Shown piece after piece: positions 29,770-41,317 of a stretch of 64,000 nt of DNA. The notes beneath the pieces were generated by a model. That model saw only the letters and a program-made list of their open reading frames with translations, was not told where the DNA came from and searched no databases. Made by a program: the position numbers and the translations under genes. The DNA comes from Neocallimastix lanati (nom. inval.) (taxonomy: Eukaryota; Neocallimastigomycota; Neocallimastigomycetes; Neocallimastigales; Neocallimastigaceae). Each line of letters opens with the position of its first letter. Position 1 is the stretch's first letter. Location: NCBI GenBank assembly GCA_016946835.1, contig JACVTC010000169.1:107001-171000 (forward strand). Reading direction: 5' to 3'.

Positions 29770-30602
29770 TGGTAAAGAACGAACATATAATGGATTATTA
29801 ATTAGAATTTTAACTTACATTAGAATCCATTATATTGTTCTTTACTTAATATTACTTTACTATATTTTCTATACTAAAATATTTTATAAATATAATTTTT
29901 TTATATTTTTATTAAAAGTTACTAAAATATTATCAATAATTCTATATTTTTATTATTAATATCAATATCTATAATTTAACCTTAAATTTTATTATTTTAT
30001 TAAAGTGTTTATAATCAATATTAATATTTTATTTTTATTTTCAAATATATTATTATATTATTATTATATTGTATTAATATTAAAATTGTATTCTTTTTAG
30101 TATTTTATTTTATTTTTAAATTGATTATTTAATATTTTTATTCCCCACAAATAAAATCAAATCTTAATTGATTGATTATAAATATTAAATATATTATAGT
30201 TTTTAAATTTATTTTATATAAAATATAAGAATATTATATTAACATTCTTGATTAAAATAACTTTTTTTCTATAAAATCTTTTAAATTTTGTTTGTTACTT
30301 TTCGTATATATTAAATAATTTAGTTTTAGTATATGAAAAATAATATAAAATTTAATAAACAAAATTTATTAAAATAAAAATACTTATGAATTAGTTAATT
30401 TAAATTAATATAAAATTTGAAGTAATTAGTAATAGTAAATTATTTTTTTTTAAATATGATGATAAAATGTAGAAAGGCTTTACATATTTATTTTTTCAAA
30501 AAGTATAAATAAGTGAAATTTTTCAATAATTAAAATGTAGACAGAAAAAAATAAAAAATTAAATAATTAAATAAAATTTCTAATAAAACCCGAACCATAA
30601 CA
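29770..30602 (+). mobile_element. Solo LTR, family M
   Basis: TGGTAAAGAACG to CCCGAACCATAACA (833 bp). Start and end resemble the D LTR (TGGTAAAGAATG..GAACCATAACA), so M is a D relative. The right 410 bp are repeated at 39985-40397. No matching flank duplication. Confidence 0.6.
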
Positions 30603-30608
30603 TGTGTT

Positions 30609-31483
30609 TGTAAGAAATAATAATTATTTACTAATAAATAATTATTATTTCTTAGTCTTTATAATTATTGATAATAATTATAAATTCATTTAAATTATAA
30701 CAAATTTTATATAATTAATTATTAATAATTCATTTATAAATAATTATAATTTATTATATATTTAATTATTAAATTTATTAGTTTTAGTTTATTTATTTAA
30801 TTAAATTGTAAACAAACACATTATGTATTCTATTATGTATTTAATAATGTATTCTGTATTTTATTTATTTAATATTATCAATATTTTATTTTCCTTTTTT
30901 GTAAATTTATTATTTTAAGATCGAAATATTCTTAATTATTTTATTCTTTTATTTTCGATTATTAGATTAGATTAGGAATCGGTTAATTAGGGTTTTTTCC
31001 AATTTCTTCTTAAAAGTAATTGGTTTTACCTAATTGATACGATGATCGATATGGATAGAATACCGATCAAAAATCTTATCTGGGTTTTTTTGTCTAATCT
31101 TTTCCTAGATAAGAAATTTGTTAAGATTAGAAAAACCTTTTTTATTTAACCTTATTTTCACAAAAAAATATAAATAAAGCTCTTGAGTTCTCTTTAAGAA
31201 ATCAAGAGTTATTGTTATAAAAACCTAGTTATAATAATAATAATATTTTATATTTTAATCTTTAAATAAATAATAAAATAAATTTTAATAAAATATATTA
31301 TACAAATTAAATCTTATCTAGACATTCTTTTATTTTTGTTCTGTGTTATTATTATACTTAAGTTTATAATAAACTCGACTTAGGTAAAAAATCATTTAAT
31401 TATATTATCTCAACTTAATGAATTAGTCGTTAAGTTGAAGTTAATAATCATATTAAGTAATAGTACTTAGTATGATTATTACA
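30609..31483 (+). mobile_element. Solo LTR, family A
   Basis: TGTAAG to ATTACA, 875 bp, target duplication GTGTT (30604-30608 and 31484-31488). Start hairpin of 20 bp around CTAA (30611-30654), CTTATCTGGG/CCTAGATAAG stem near 31075-31115, post-TATA hairpin 31180-31208. Confidence 0.85.
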
Positions 31484-31488
31484 GTGTT

Positions 31489-32005
31489 GTTAAGGAATGA
31501 ACAAATAATGTTAATATTTTATTATTTTTCATAAAAATAACTTAACTACTAAAATTAAATTATTTATTTCCTTACTTGGAGAACTTTCTGATGTTCTATT
31601 ACTGCCAAATTATTACTAATATTTAATTTATTATTATTAATATAAATTCTTTATCAATATTAATACTTTATTATTAAAAATAATACTATATTATTATTAT
31701 CAATACTATTATCAATATCTAGTTTTATTAATATGATTTATTCTATTAATATTTTATTATTAAAGAAAATTTTATTTTACAAATATTACTAATACAGATT
31801 ATTTATTATTAATAAAAATTAATATAATTAATAATGATTTAAAAATATTTTACCTAAATCCATGATCCTTGTCATTAAAATTAGTAATACTTCCTTCCAA
31901 AATACACCCTATTTATAATAATATTAATAATTATTATTCCTGACAGTACATATCATTTTGAAAAAAAAAACTCTTGTCTGGATATTAATTTTATATTAAT
32001 AGGAC
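31489..32005. other. AT-rich flank of the tRNA pair
   Basis: No gene. Begins GTTAAGGAATGAAC and includes several less AT-rich lines near 31850-31990; probably LTR remnant. Confidence 0.3.
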
Positions 32006-32079
32006 CACTCACGGCGGGACTTGAACCCGCAATCTTCAGATTAGAAGTCTGACGCCCTATCCGATTAGGCTACGCGAGC
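32006..32079 (-). tRNA. tRNA-Arg (TCT)
   Basis: Minus-strand cloverleaf: acceptor GCTCGCG/CGTGAGT (two G-T pairs), D arm, anticodon stem CAGA/TCTG with loop CTTCTAA (anticodon TCT), T arm GCGGG-TTCAAGT-CCCGC. No intron. Nuclear-type consensus. 14 bp from the next tRNA gene in the same orientation. Confidence 0.9.
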
Positions 32080-32093
32080 ATCTAAGAAGGAAA

Positions 32094-32167
32094 CGCTCCT
32101 AGGTGGGCTTGAACCACCAACCTCTCGGTTAACAGCCGAACGCGCTAGCCAATTGCGCCATAAGAGC
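32094..32167 (-). tRNA. tRNA-Asn (GTT)
   Basis: Minus-strand cloverleaf: acceptor GCTCTTA/TAGGAGC, anticodon stem TCGG/CCGA with loop CTGTTAA (anticodon GTT), T arm GGTGG-TTCAAGC-CCACC. Its 5' end faces element G, whose target duplication begins 63 bp upstream. Confidence 0.9.
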
Positions 32168-32175
32168 TAATCCAT

Positions 32176-32234
32176 GATGTAATTAATCCAGAACTAATAT
32201 TTATTATTAATTGATTAATAATAAATATTAAATA
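32176..32234 (+). repeat. Left fragment of an M LTR split by element G
   Basis: ttaattgattaataataaatattaaata matches M1 near 30160-30200; the match resumes at 39985 after G and G2. So G and G2 inserted into an older M LTR lying upstream of tRNA-Asn. Confidence 0.55.
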
Positions 32235-32969
32235 TGTCGAAATTACAACTGAATTAAATTTCAATTTCAATCAATTTCAATTAAAATTATTAAAAACAAA
32301 ATAATTAATAAAAATTTATAATTCATTAATTATTCTTTAAATTTTATTTATTTTATAATATTATAAGTTATTTGATCATCTTAGGACCAGTTTAGGCCTA
32401 CTGATTCTAATGATATCATATTAAACTTAAATATTATTAATAAATAAAATATTTATTAACATGAATCATTTGGTCATGTCATCCTTGATTCATAAATTAA
32501 TGTTTATGTATTAATTTATGTTATATTGATTTAATTAATTATTAATTATTAATTACTATATTAAATATTTAAATTTAATATTATATTATATATATTAGCT
32601 AATATATTAGATTAAAAAATATAATTTATTTATATTAAACATATTCTTATACTAAATATTATTATTATCAACTTTATATTATTATTATCAATATTCTCAA
32701 ACCTACAAAGTATAAAAAGAAAATTCAAATTTATCTTTTTGTCCTTTGTAAGGTTATAGTTAACCTATTATAATATAACTATATATTTTTATTAATAAAT
32801 AAAAATTTTTATCATATCAAACCAATTATTAGTTTTAATTAAGTGTTAAATTAACAAATTTAACTTTATAACTCTTTTATTTTAGTAATTTACTTATATC
32901 TATATAGTTATATTATATAGATATATCAACCTGATTCCTCGTTAAATTCAACCTGTTTACTTTTTAACA
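32235..32969 (+). repeat. 5' LTR of element G
   Basis: TGTCGAAATTACAACTG to CTTTTTAACA. TATAAAAAG at 32711 sits in a stem: TACAAAG (32704-32710) with CTTTGTA (32744-32750), and AAAAAGA with TCTTTTT inside. The predicted start of transcription near 32747 is followed by GTAAGGTTAT, the self-primer, which itself begins a small hairpin AGGTTA/TAACCT. Confidence 0.9.
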
Positions 32970-32979
32970 ATAACCTTAC
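32970..32979 (+). promoter_or_regulatory. Self-primer binding site of element G
   Basis: ATAACCTTAC directly follows the LTR and is complementary over 10 nt to GTAAGGTTAT at 32748-32757 in the LTR, 37 bp after the TATA box start. Spacing matches element C (36 bp). CTTTGTAAGGTTAT is conserved in the diverged LTR G2. No tRNA-type TGG is present. Confidence 0.6.
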
Positions 32980-33003
32980 CTTAGAAAAGAGAATCACCTT
33001 GAT

Positions 33004-34083
33004 ATGTCCCTTTATAATAACGTGTGGGCAAACTCCTATCCTGACTTTGCTCCTATGTCGGAAGTAAATAAGCTAAGAACAGACGCTCAGATTACTGTCT
33101 CTGAACTGGCAAAAGATGCAGAAGTTACATTCTTATCAAGAGAAGATTTTAATAAATATAATGAAGATCTTCAAAAGAAACTTTTTACTTTAAATAGGGA
33201 TAACAAGAATATCATGAAACAACTTTCTTCTATTACCAGCATTTTAAATCAGAAATTCGATTTTATTCCTAATGTTAATGCTTCTCAAAATCAAGATGAT
33301 AACGCTTCTATATCAACAAGAAGAGAGGCAGACAATGATGTAATAATGAGGAATACTATTCCCAATACACTTCAAGAAGTCCCAGAACCTGGATTTTTCA
33401 CTGGGGATACTAAGGAAACCGATCTCTTTTGTCAGCTCTGTGAAGATACTTTTAAGACTTATCCTAACTGTGAATCTACTATGGATGTAAAAATTAATTA
33501 TGTTAAGTCACGCTTAAGAGATGGTGCTCGTAATTGGTATTATGCCAAATATAAAGATAGAAGTCCAGCAACATTAGAAGAATTGATTAAAGAATTAAGG
33601 AAAGCTTTTAATAATGTTGCCAGTAAGAAATTAGCCATGATCCAACTCGCAAAAATTTCTCACACATTTGGGAAAATTAATGATTATATTGATGAATTTC
33701 GAACCCTTACAACATGTTTGAATTGGAATGAAGAAGCTTTAGTTTTATTCTTTTATAATGGATTGCACCCAAGGTTCCAGGAAGAAATAGAAAAAATGGA
33801 TGAATTTCCTTCTGATCTTAGTACTATTTATACTAGATGTATTCTTTACGAAAATTCCTTGAAATCTAAAGGTCAATTAAAATCTAATGGTAATAAAAAT
33901 TTAAAGAAAAAGCCTTCTAATGTCCACAATAACAACAACAACAATAATAATAAATATAATAATAATAACAATTATAATAAATATTATAATAATAATTATA
34001 ATAAAGTCCATAATAATAATAACTTTAATAAAATTAATAATAACAGTAATAATAGTACAAATAATAATAATTCAAAAAACTAA
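33004..34083 (+). CDS. gag: Gag polyprotein of element G
   Basis: 359-residue Gag starting 34 bp after the LTR. Residues ~1-95 include a predicted coiled coil (KYNEDLQKKLFTLNRDN). Residues ~125-290 form the retrotransposon Gag capsid region (PGFFTGDTKETDLFCQL, 'VKSRLRDGARNWYY', 'LAKISHTFGKINDYIDEF', 'LVLFFYNGLHPRFQEEI'). The last ~65 residues are Asn/Lys/Tyr-rich low complexity. No CCHC zinc knuckle is present; Tf1 Gag also lacks one, and here the basic Asn/Lys tail may bind RNA (inference). The frame ends AAA AAC TAA at the shift heptamer. Intact. Confidence 0.85.
   Translation: MSLYNNVWANSYPDFAPMSEVNKLRTDAQITVSELAKDAEVTFLSREDFNKYNEDLQKKLFTLNRDNKNIMKQLSSITSILNQKFDFIPNVNASQNQDDNASISTRREADNDVIMRNTIPNTLQEVPEPGFFTGDTKETDLFCQLCEDTFKTYPNCESTMDVKINYVKSRLRDGARNWYYAKYKDRSPATLEELIKELRKAFNNVASKKLAMIQLAKISHTFGKINDYIDEFRTLTTCLNWNEEALVLFFYNGLHPRFQEEIEKMDEFPSDLSTIYTRCILYENSLKSKGQLKSNGNKNLKKKPSNVHNNNNNNNNKYNNNNNYNKYYNNNYNKVHNNNNFNKINNNSNNSTNNNNSKN
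34074..34080 (+). promoter_or_regulatory. -1 frameshift heptamer of element G
   Basis: A_AAA_AAC in the gag frame immediately before the TAA stop (34081-34083). The pol frame is -1 and open from this point to 37976, with no Met until 34281. The next 40 nt (ACTTCACTCGGAGTCC) can form a GGACTTC..-type short stem, but I do not see a strong one. Confidence 0.65.
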
Positions 34084-37000
34084 ATGAAGGACTTCACTCG
34101 GAGTCCAATTCATCAAAAAATGTAAAAACAATTTATTATAACTTTCCTTCATTTGATAACATCACAACCCAAAAACTACCTTCAACTTTTCTTTTATTCC
34201 ATTGCTACATTCCAACAAGACTACCAATTAATAATAATAAATTAAAAATTAAAAATAACCAAAAAATTACATCTGAATCTATGCTAGATTCTGGATCATT
34301 TTGTAATTTTATTACAAAAAATTTAGTTCAAAAACTAAATTTAAAAATTTATAATTTAAAAAATAAAATTTCAGTCAAAGGTATATCTGGTTCTACTACT
34401 AAGATAGATCAGTACGTTTGGCTAAAATTTCAAATAAAAATACAAAAGAATAAAAAATTTTATTTTAAAAATTACAATGAAAAATTTCTAATAACAAATT
34501 GCATACCAACTGATCTACTTTTTGGTAATCAATTCATGCGAAAATTCAAAATTCACTATAATTATGATAAGAATATATTATATTCTTACTTAAATTATTA
34601 TTTTTCAAATAAAAATAACAAAAATCCTAATAAATATTGCAAAAACAATTTATATCTACAGTCGATGAAAAATAAAATTTTAAAAAATTATTTACTTTTT
34701 AATAAATCAATAAAAAAATTTAATTATAAAAATTTTTCAAAAAATTTAAAAAAATTTGATCAGAAGTTTAATTATAATAAAAAATTTTTTAATAAAAAAC
34801 TTAATAACCTTAACCTTAATAAATTTTCAAAATTTTGTGATAAATTTAATTATAAAAAATTTTTTAATAAAAATCATTATTTTATTAATAAATATAAATA
34901 TTATTTCAAAAAACAAAATAAATATTTAAAAAACAATTTTAATTTAAATAATGACTATAATTACAATTTTTTAATATATTCCTTCTTATCAAATAAAGAA
35001 ATTAATAAAAATGACAATGAAGATCCAAATATTGAAGATATTCCCACTCAATATCGCGATCTATTTATTGTTTTTAGTAAAGCCGAAGCCGATAAACTTC
35101 CCCCACATCGTTTAACCGACTGCAAAATAGTGCTGGAGAAGGACGCTTCCCTTCACTATGGTCCAATCTATCCCTTAACCGAAGAGGAAAATAAAGTTTT
35201 GAAAGAATATATAAAAGAAAACCTAAAAAAAGGATTTATTAGACCATCTGAATCACCTGCAGGTTATCCAGTTCTATTCCAAAAGAAAAAAGATGGTACA
35301 CTTCGGTTATGCGTAGACTATAGGAAGTTAAACGCTGTTACTATAAGAAACTCGTACCCCATACCTCTTATTAATGAAATTATTGAAAAGGTTAAAGGAG
35401 CAAAGTATTTTACAAAATTAGATTTACGTTCAGCCTATAATTTAATCCGTATTAAGGAAGGGGATGAATACAAGACAGCTTTCAGAACTAAATATGGTCA
35501 CTATGAATACTTAGTTATGCCATTTGGTTTAAAAAACGCACCAGCTACTTTTCAATCGTTTATTAATTCGGTACTAAGACCATATTTAGAAAAAAGTGTT
35601 ATTCTTTATTTAGACGATATTTTAATCTACTCCAAAGATTTAAAAGAACATCATAAACAAGTTAGGGAGGTTTTGCAAGCATTAATTAATAATAACTTAT
35701 ATGCAAAATTAGAAAAATGCGAATTTGATAAAGAGAAAGTTGAATTCCTTGGATATGTATTATCAGGTCAAGGTGTCACTACCGATCCGAAGAAAATAGA
35801 ATCAATTAAAGACTGGCCTCAACCAAATAACTTAAAGGACGTACAGAGGTTTTTAGGTCTTTGCAATTATTATAGAAGATTTGTTAAAGATTTTGCAAAA
35901 ATTGCAAAACCTTTACATAATTTAACCAGAAAAAATATTAAATTTAATTGGAATAACAAATGTGAAGAATCATTCTCAGAATTAAAGAAAAGATTAACCA
36001 GTTCTCCAGTTTTATTCCATCCGGATAATAATAAACCATTTATTGTTGAATGTGATGCAAGTAACTTTGCCCTTGGTGCTGTTTTATCACAAAAGGATGA
36101 TAATAATAAATTACATCCAGTTGCATATTTCTCAAGAAGCTTACAAGGTGCAGAAATTAATTATACTATTACAGACAAGGAGTTGTTAGCTATTAGAGAA
36201 GCCTTTTTGGCATGGAGACATTTATTACTTGGTGCGAAATACAAAGTAACTGTTTATACTGATCATAGGAACTTATTATATACCCTTGGTGGTAAAATTG
36301 GTAATCAAAGGCAACATAGATGGCATATGTTCTTCCAAGAATATAATTTTGAATTAATTTATAGACAAGGTTCCAATAATGGAAAACCTGATTCTCTTTC
36401 AAGAAGACCAGATTATATAAAAAATAATGAAGAAACTAAAACCGAAAATATTCTTGACATAAAAAATGTAAAGGAAGTTCCATGTTTTATTGGTGTTGTT
36501 AGCGATCTTTTAGAAAGAATTATAGAAGCTACAAAAACAGATGCCACAGCTGATGATATTAGACTCTATTTTAGCCCACAGAATATTAAAAATGATATGT
36601 CCTATAAACCCTTTAGGAAAATGAATAAGTTCAAAATAAAGGATAATATTATATTATATAATAATTTAATTTATATTCCTGAAATTTTAAGATTAGAAAT
36701 CTTAACTAAATATCATGAAAAGCCTTCCGCTGGTCATCTTGGAATTAAAAGAACTCTTGAATTAATTACAAGAAACTTTTGGTGGCCCAAAATGCAAGAT
36801 GATGTTATAAAATTTGTCAATTCCTGTGAATGTTGTGCAAGAAACAAAATTAATAGACATAGGAAATATGGCTTTCTACAACCGTTGGAAACACCTGATA
36901 GACCTTGGAAATCTATAGAAGTTGACTTTTTATGTGGCCTCCCGGATTCAAAGGGATATACGGTAATAATGGTTGTAGTGGATCGTTTCTCTAAAATGAT

Positions 37001-37970
37001 TCACTTAATACCTTTCAAACAAATTCCTGATGCAAAACAAACTGCCAAAGCATTTATGAATAATGTTTATAAATTACATGGCCTTCCTTATGATATGTAT
37101 ACAGATAGAGGTCCTCAGTTTACAAGTGCACTTTGGAAAGAATTCATGAAATTACTTAATATTAAATCCAAATTAGCTACAACAGATCATCATGAGACTG
37201 TTGGTCAAGTTGAGAGATGTAACTCCTTTATTGAACAGTATTTAAGAGCTTATTCAAGATCTTATTATCACGACGATTGGATTAATTGGATCTATCTTGC
37301 AGAGTTCGCTTATAATAATTCAGTCAATGAATCTACAAAAGAAACACCTTTCTTTATTAACTATGGATTTCATCCATCTATGGACGAATATTTCTTACTA
37401 CCCCAAGTTGATACTAATAGTAAATTTATTAAAAATGTAAGTACAAGTTTTAATCATATTAAAGATGTCTTATTAAGATCTAAAGAATTATATAAAAATT
37501 ATGCGGATAAGAAAAGGATGCCACCTCCTGTAATAAAAGAAGGTGACTTGGTTTGGATTCAAGCACCTCCTTCCTTAAATATTGAAGATTGTTCTAAACT
37601 CGCTCCTTGCAAATATGGACCTTACAAGGTAATCGATGTTTTAGAGAATAATAATTATAAAATTGATCTTAAAAAGTCACCTTTTCCAAAACATCATCCA
37701 ATCTTTCATATCTCTGAATTGGAACCTTATGTCCCAACTCCGCAAAAGTTTTTAAATAGAAGTTCGCACAATGAATCCATTAATGATATTATTGAAATTT
37801 CTGGATTTAGGACAAACTACAAGAAAAACTGCTACGAATATAGAGTTAGATACAAATATAAAAGTTCAAGTAATTGGGTGCCTTCTTATGAAGTTGAAAA
37901 TAATCCAAGGAATCAAAGAATATATCAAGAATATTTAAAGAATAATAGAAAATTCACTTCTCTTTCTTAT

Positions 37971-37976
<6 letters not shown>
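34077..37976 (+). CDS. pol: Pol polyprotein of element G: protease, RT, RNase H, integrase, chromodomain
   Basis: Reached by -1 shift; the first Met of the frame is at 34281, so a 1231-residue count begins there. Protease: active site LDSGSFCNFI at residues ~2-11 of that count and LLFGNQFM near 76. Then ~170 residues of Asn/Lys/Phe/Tyr-rich linker. RT: RLCVDYRKLNAV, KLDLRSAY (~378), [23 protein letters not shown] (~442). RNase H: VECDASNFALGAVLSQK (~590), TDHRNLL. Integrase: HHCC finger (H near 817, CECCARNK near 850), catalytic VDFLCGLPD, TDRGPQFTS and HHETVGQVERC (~880, 940, 977). Chromodomain-like end (~1165-1226, SSNWVPSYEVENNP). All catalytic residues are present; no break. Processed in the particle, it would copy the RNA and integrate the cDNA. 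Confidence 0.92.
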
Positions 37977-38015
<39 letters not shown>

Positions 38016-38422
38016 ATTATACTTAAGCTATAAATAGTATATTAAATAATAATAATATTTCAAAATTAAATTAGTTAATTTAAAATTTTACATTTCAAAA
38101 TTTCAAAAATTTTTAAAAAATCGAAATTTAATAATACTTTATTTATTTTTACATTATTATATTCATTAAATTATAAATTTTCACTATATTTAAAAATTTT
38201 CAATTTAATGCATAAAATTAAGATGAAATTTCAATTTCAATTTCAAAATTTCAATTTTACATTTTTTCAACGAAATTTTTAATAAAATTCACACCATTAT
38301 ATTTCTCGATATTTAATTTTATAACAAAATTTTAAATTCAGTAAATTTTGACAATTTCGAAATTTCCATGAAATGGCCACTTGTAATGTGTTCTTTAAAG
38401 GACTCATGTGACCTTTTTACTT

Positions 38423-38457
<35 letters not shown>

Positions 38458-38544
38458 TTAAAATATACAATTTTATAAATATAATAATTTCTTTATGTAA
38501 CGTTACACAAAATCGTCTGGAATCCGATTTTTGTGGAAGGGCGT
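37977..38544 (+). other. 3' untranslated part of element G with two poly(A) tracts
   Basis: The pol stop is followed at once by an A tract of about 36 and a second of about 26 (38427-38452). The remainder is A/T-rich with repeated 'atttcaaaatttc' motifs. The last bases before the LTR, GTGGAAGGGCGT, are the likely polypurine tract. Confidence 0.6.
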
Positions 38545-39279
38545 TGTCGAAATTACAACTGAATTAAATTTCAATTTCAATCAATTTCAATTAAAATTAT
38601 TAAAAACAAAATAATTAATAAAAATTTATAATTCATTAATTATTCTTTAAATTTTATTTATTTTATAATATTATAAGTTATTTGATCATCTTAGGACCAG
38701 TTTAGGCCTACTGATTCTAATGATATCATATTAAACTTAAATATTATTAATAAATAAAATATTTATTAACATGAATCATTTGGTCATGTCATCCTTGATT
38801 CATAAATTAATGTTTATGTATTAATTTATGTTATATTGATTTAATTAATTATTAATTATTAATTACTATATTAAATATTTAAATTTAATATTATATTATA
38901 TATATTAGCTAATATATTAGATTAAAAAATATAATTTATTTATATTAAACATATTCTTATACTAAATATTATTATTATCAACTTTATATTATTATTATCA
39001 ATATTCTCAAACCTACAAAGTATAAAAAGAAAATTCAAATTTATCTTTTTGTCCTTTGTAAGGTTATAGTTAACCTATTATAATATAACTATATATTTTT
39101 ATTAATAAATAAAAATTTTTATCATATCAAACCAATTATTAGTTTTAATTAAGTGTTAAATTAACAAATTTAACTTTATAACTCTTTTATTTTAGTAATT
39201 TACTTATATCTATATAGTTATATTATATAGATATATCAACCTGATTCCTCGTTAAATTCAACCTGTTTACTTTTTAACA
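38545..39279 (+). repeat. 3' LTR of element G
   Basis: 735 bp, no difference from the 5' LTR found on line-by-line reading. Followed by AAATA, which is shared with the next LTR. Confidence 0.9.
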
Positions 39280-39284
39280 AAATA

Positions 39285-39984
39285 TGTTAAGATTTTGATA
39301 TAATTTATAATTTAAATTTAAATAAAATAATATGTTTTAATAAAAATATTCACTAAGTCGATATGTCTATATAGTAATATACTATATAGATATATAATAA
39401 AAATAATAAATATTTAAATGTTTAGTTTAATAAAAATTTATTTATAATAAACTTTGATAATTAGAATTATCAAATTATTTTGATTTTAAATTTATTGATT
39501 TTATTTAATAATAAAATATCTATAATATATTACTATTAAGGTAATTTTACAATAACCTTACAAAGAACATAAAAGATAGATTTTTACATCTTTCTTTTAT
39601 ACTTTGTAAGTTACATAATAATAATAATTAATTATAAGATAATAATAATATAAATAATAATAAAATATAAGGATAAATTTAATTATATAATTAATTTGAA
39701 TAATTGAATTTAATATAGATATGTTGTAAACATATATAAAAACATAATATAAATAAAATACACGTGACGTCAAATGTATCATTGAAATTAATTATTAATA
39801 TAAACCTTATTTATTAATATTCTCAGGATTATTAGGCCTAAGATAACCCTTTAAATATTAAACAAGAATTTATATTAATTATTATTTAAATATATATATT
39901 ATTTATAATTAAGTAAATAATATTTTTAATTATTGAAATGTAAATAACTGAAATTGAGATTTCAATTCAGTTATAATTTCAACA
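39285..39984 (-). mobile_element. Solo LTR, diverged family G (G2), stacked on G
   Basis: TGTTAAGATTTT to ATTTCAACA (700 bp), flanked by AAATA on both sides (39280-39284 and 39985-39989); the left one is the right duplication of G. In reverse it starts TGTTGAAATTATAACTGAATT like G. Keeps the TATA-bearing hairpin TTACAAAG/CTTTGTAA with a 12/13-bp inner stem (39559-39609) and CTTTGTAAGGTTAT. The open frame on it is LTR sequence. Confidence 0.8.
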
Positions 39985-40397
39985 AAATATATTATAATTT
40001 TTAAATTTATTTTATATAAAATATAAGAATATTATATTAATATTCTTGATTAAAATAACTTTATTTTTCTGTAAAATCTTTTTAAATTTTGTTTGTTACT
40101 TTTCGTATATATTAAATAATTTAGTTTTAGTATATGAAAAATAATATAAAATTATATAAACAAAATTTATTAAAATAAAAATACTTATGAATTAGTTAAT
40201 TTAAATTAATATAAAATTTGAAGTAATTAGTAATAGTAAATTATTTTTTTTTTAAATATGATAATAAAATGTGAAAAGGTTTTACATATTTATTTTTTTC
40301 AAAAAGTATAAATAAGTGATGTTTTTCAATAATTAAAATGTAGGCAGAAAAAAATAAATAATTAAATAAAAATTCTAATAAAACCCGAACCATAACA
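39985..40397 (+). repeat. Right part of the M LTR split by G and G2
   Basis: Matches 30185-30602 up to CCCGAACCATAACA. Rejoins with 32176-32234 when the G stack is removed. Confidence 0.7.
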
Positions 40398-40401
40398 ATA
40401 A

Positions 40402-41317
40402 TGATAAAGAATGAATTAATAGCATTTATTTTGTTATAAAATATTATTAATTATTCTTTAATTAAGTGTTCTTTCCTATATTCTTCATAACCTAAACCTC
40501 ATTGTAAAAATAATTTATTTTAATATAAATTAAATTTAACTTGTAAATAATATTAAATCAATTTTAATTAATTTGTTGTATATTATTAAATATATGTATA
40601 TATTAAAGTATTATTGTAAATATTAAAAATTATATACATTTAAGATATTTTGAATTATTAAATTTATTAATTAAATATTATTATAAAATTATTATAAAAT
40701 TATTAAAATTATTAATTAAATATTATAAAAATTTTATTATAAAATTATTAAAACTATTAATTAAATATTATTATAAAATTATTATAAAATTATTAAAACT
40801 ATTAAATATTATTATAAAATTATTAAAATTATTAATTAAATATTATAAAAATTTTATTTTATTTTTGAAAATAATTACAAGTATTATTTGAAATAATTAA
40901 AAATTATTAAATTTATTATATTAATCTTTAAAAACCTTTTATTTAACTTAAAATATCAAAGATAATAGTAAAAATTATTTTCTATATATTTATTTTATAA
41001 TTATTTATAATTAAATTATATTTAAATATTATATTATTATATTTATAAAAATTAAAACAAAAATGAATTATTGATATAAAATTAATTCAATAATTCTATA
41101 AAATTATTTAAATTATAAACAAATAATTATACTTTAAATTTATAAAAAAATATAAATATTGTAAAAATTTCTTAAAAATTAAATATATGTATTCGAAATA
41201 AATAATTTTTTTATTAATAAATAAGTGAAACAAAATTTTTTTTTAAAATTAAAGCAGGGTAATCCCCGTCCCTCCTGCTTGATTTTAAAGTTAAACATAC
41301 TAACCCCGAGTCTACCA
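40402..41317 (+). mobile_element. Solo LTR, family E (E2)
   Basis: TGATAAAGAATG to GAGTCTACCA, 916 bp, the uninterrupted counterpart of E1. Keeps the GC-containing hairpin AGCAGG/CCTGCT near its end (about 41246-41290). The flanks do not give a clear target duplication. Confidence 0.7.

Larger units (their letters stand above)
32235..39279 (+). mobile_element. Element G: apparently intact self-primed chromovirus
   Basis: 7045-bp Ty3/gypsy element. LTRs 32235-32969 and 38545-39279, both 735 bp and identical wherever compared. PBS 32970-32979, gag 33004-34083, -1 shift site 34074-34080, pol to 37976, purine tract GTGGAAGGGCGT before the 3' LTR. Target duplication AAATA (32230-32234 and 39280-39284). 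No stop or frameshift in either frame. It lies upstream of tRNA-Asn. The best candidate for a recently active element in the window. Confidence 0.9.

Noticed and set aside
29770-30602. Target duplication for the M1 LTR
   Set aside because: Left flank TCCG and right flank TGTG do not match at 4 or 5 bp; I do not claim one.
37977-38012. Poly(A) tract as evidence of a processed pseudogene
   Set aside because: The tract is inside element G between pol and its 3' LTR, and G has LTRs and a 5-bp duplication, so insertion was by integrase, not by target-primed reverse transcription.
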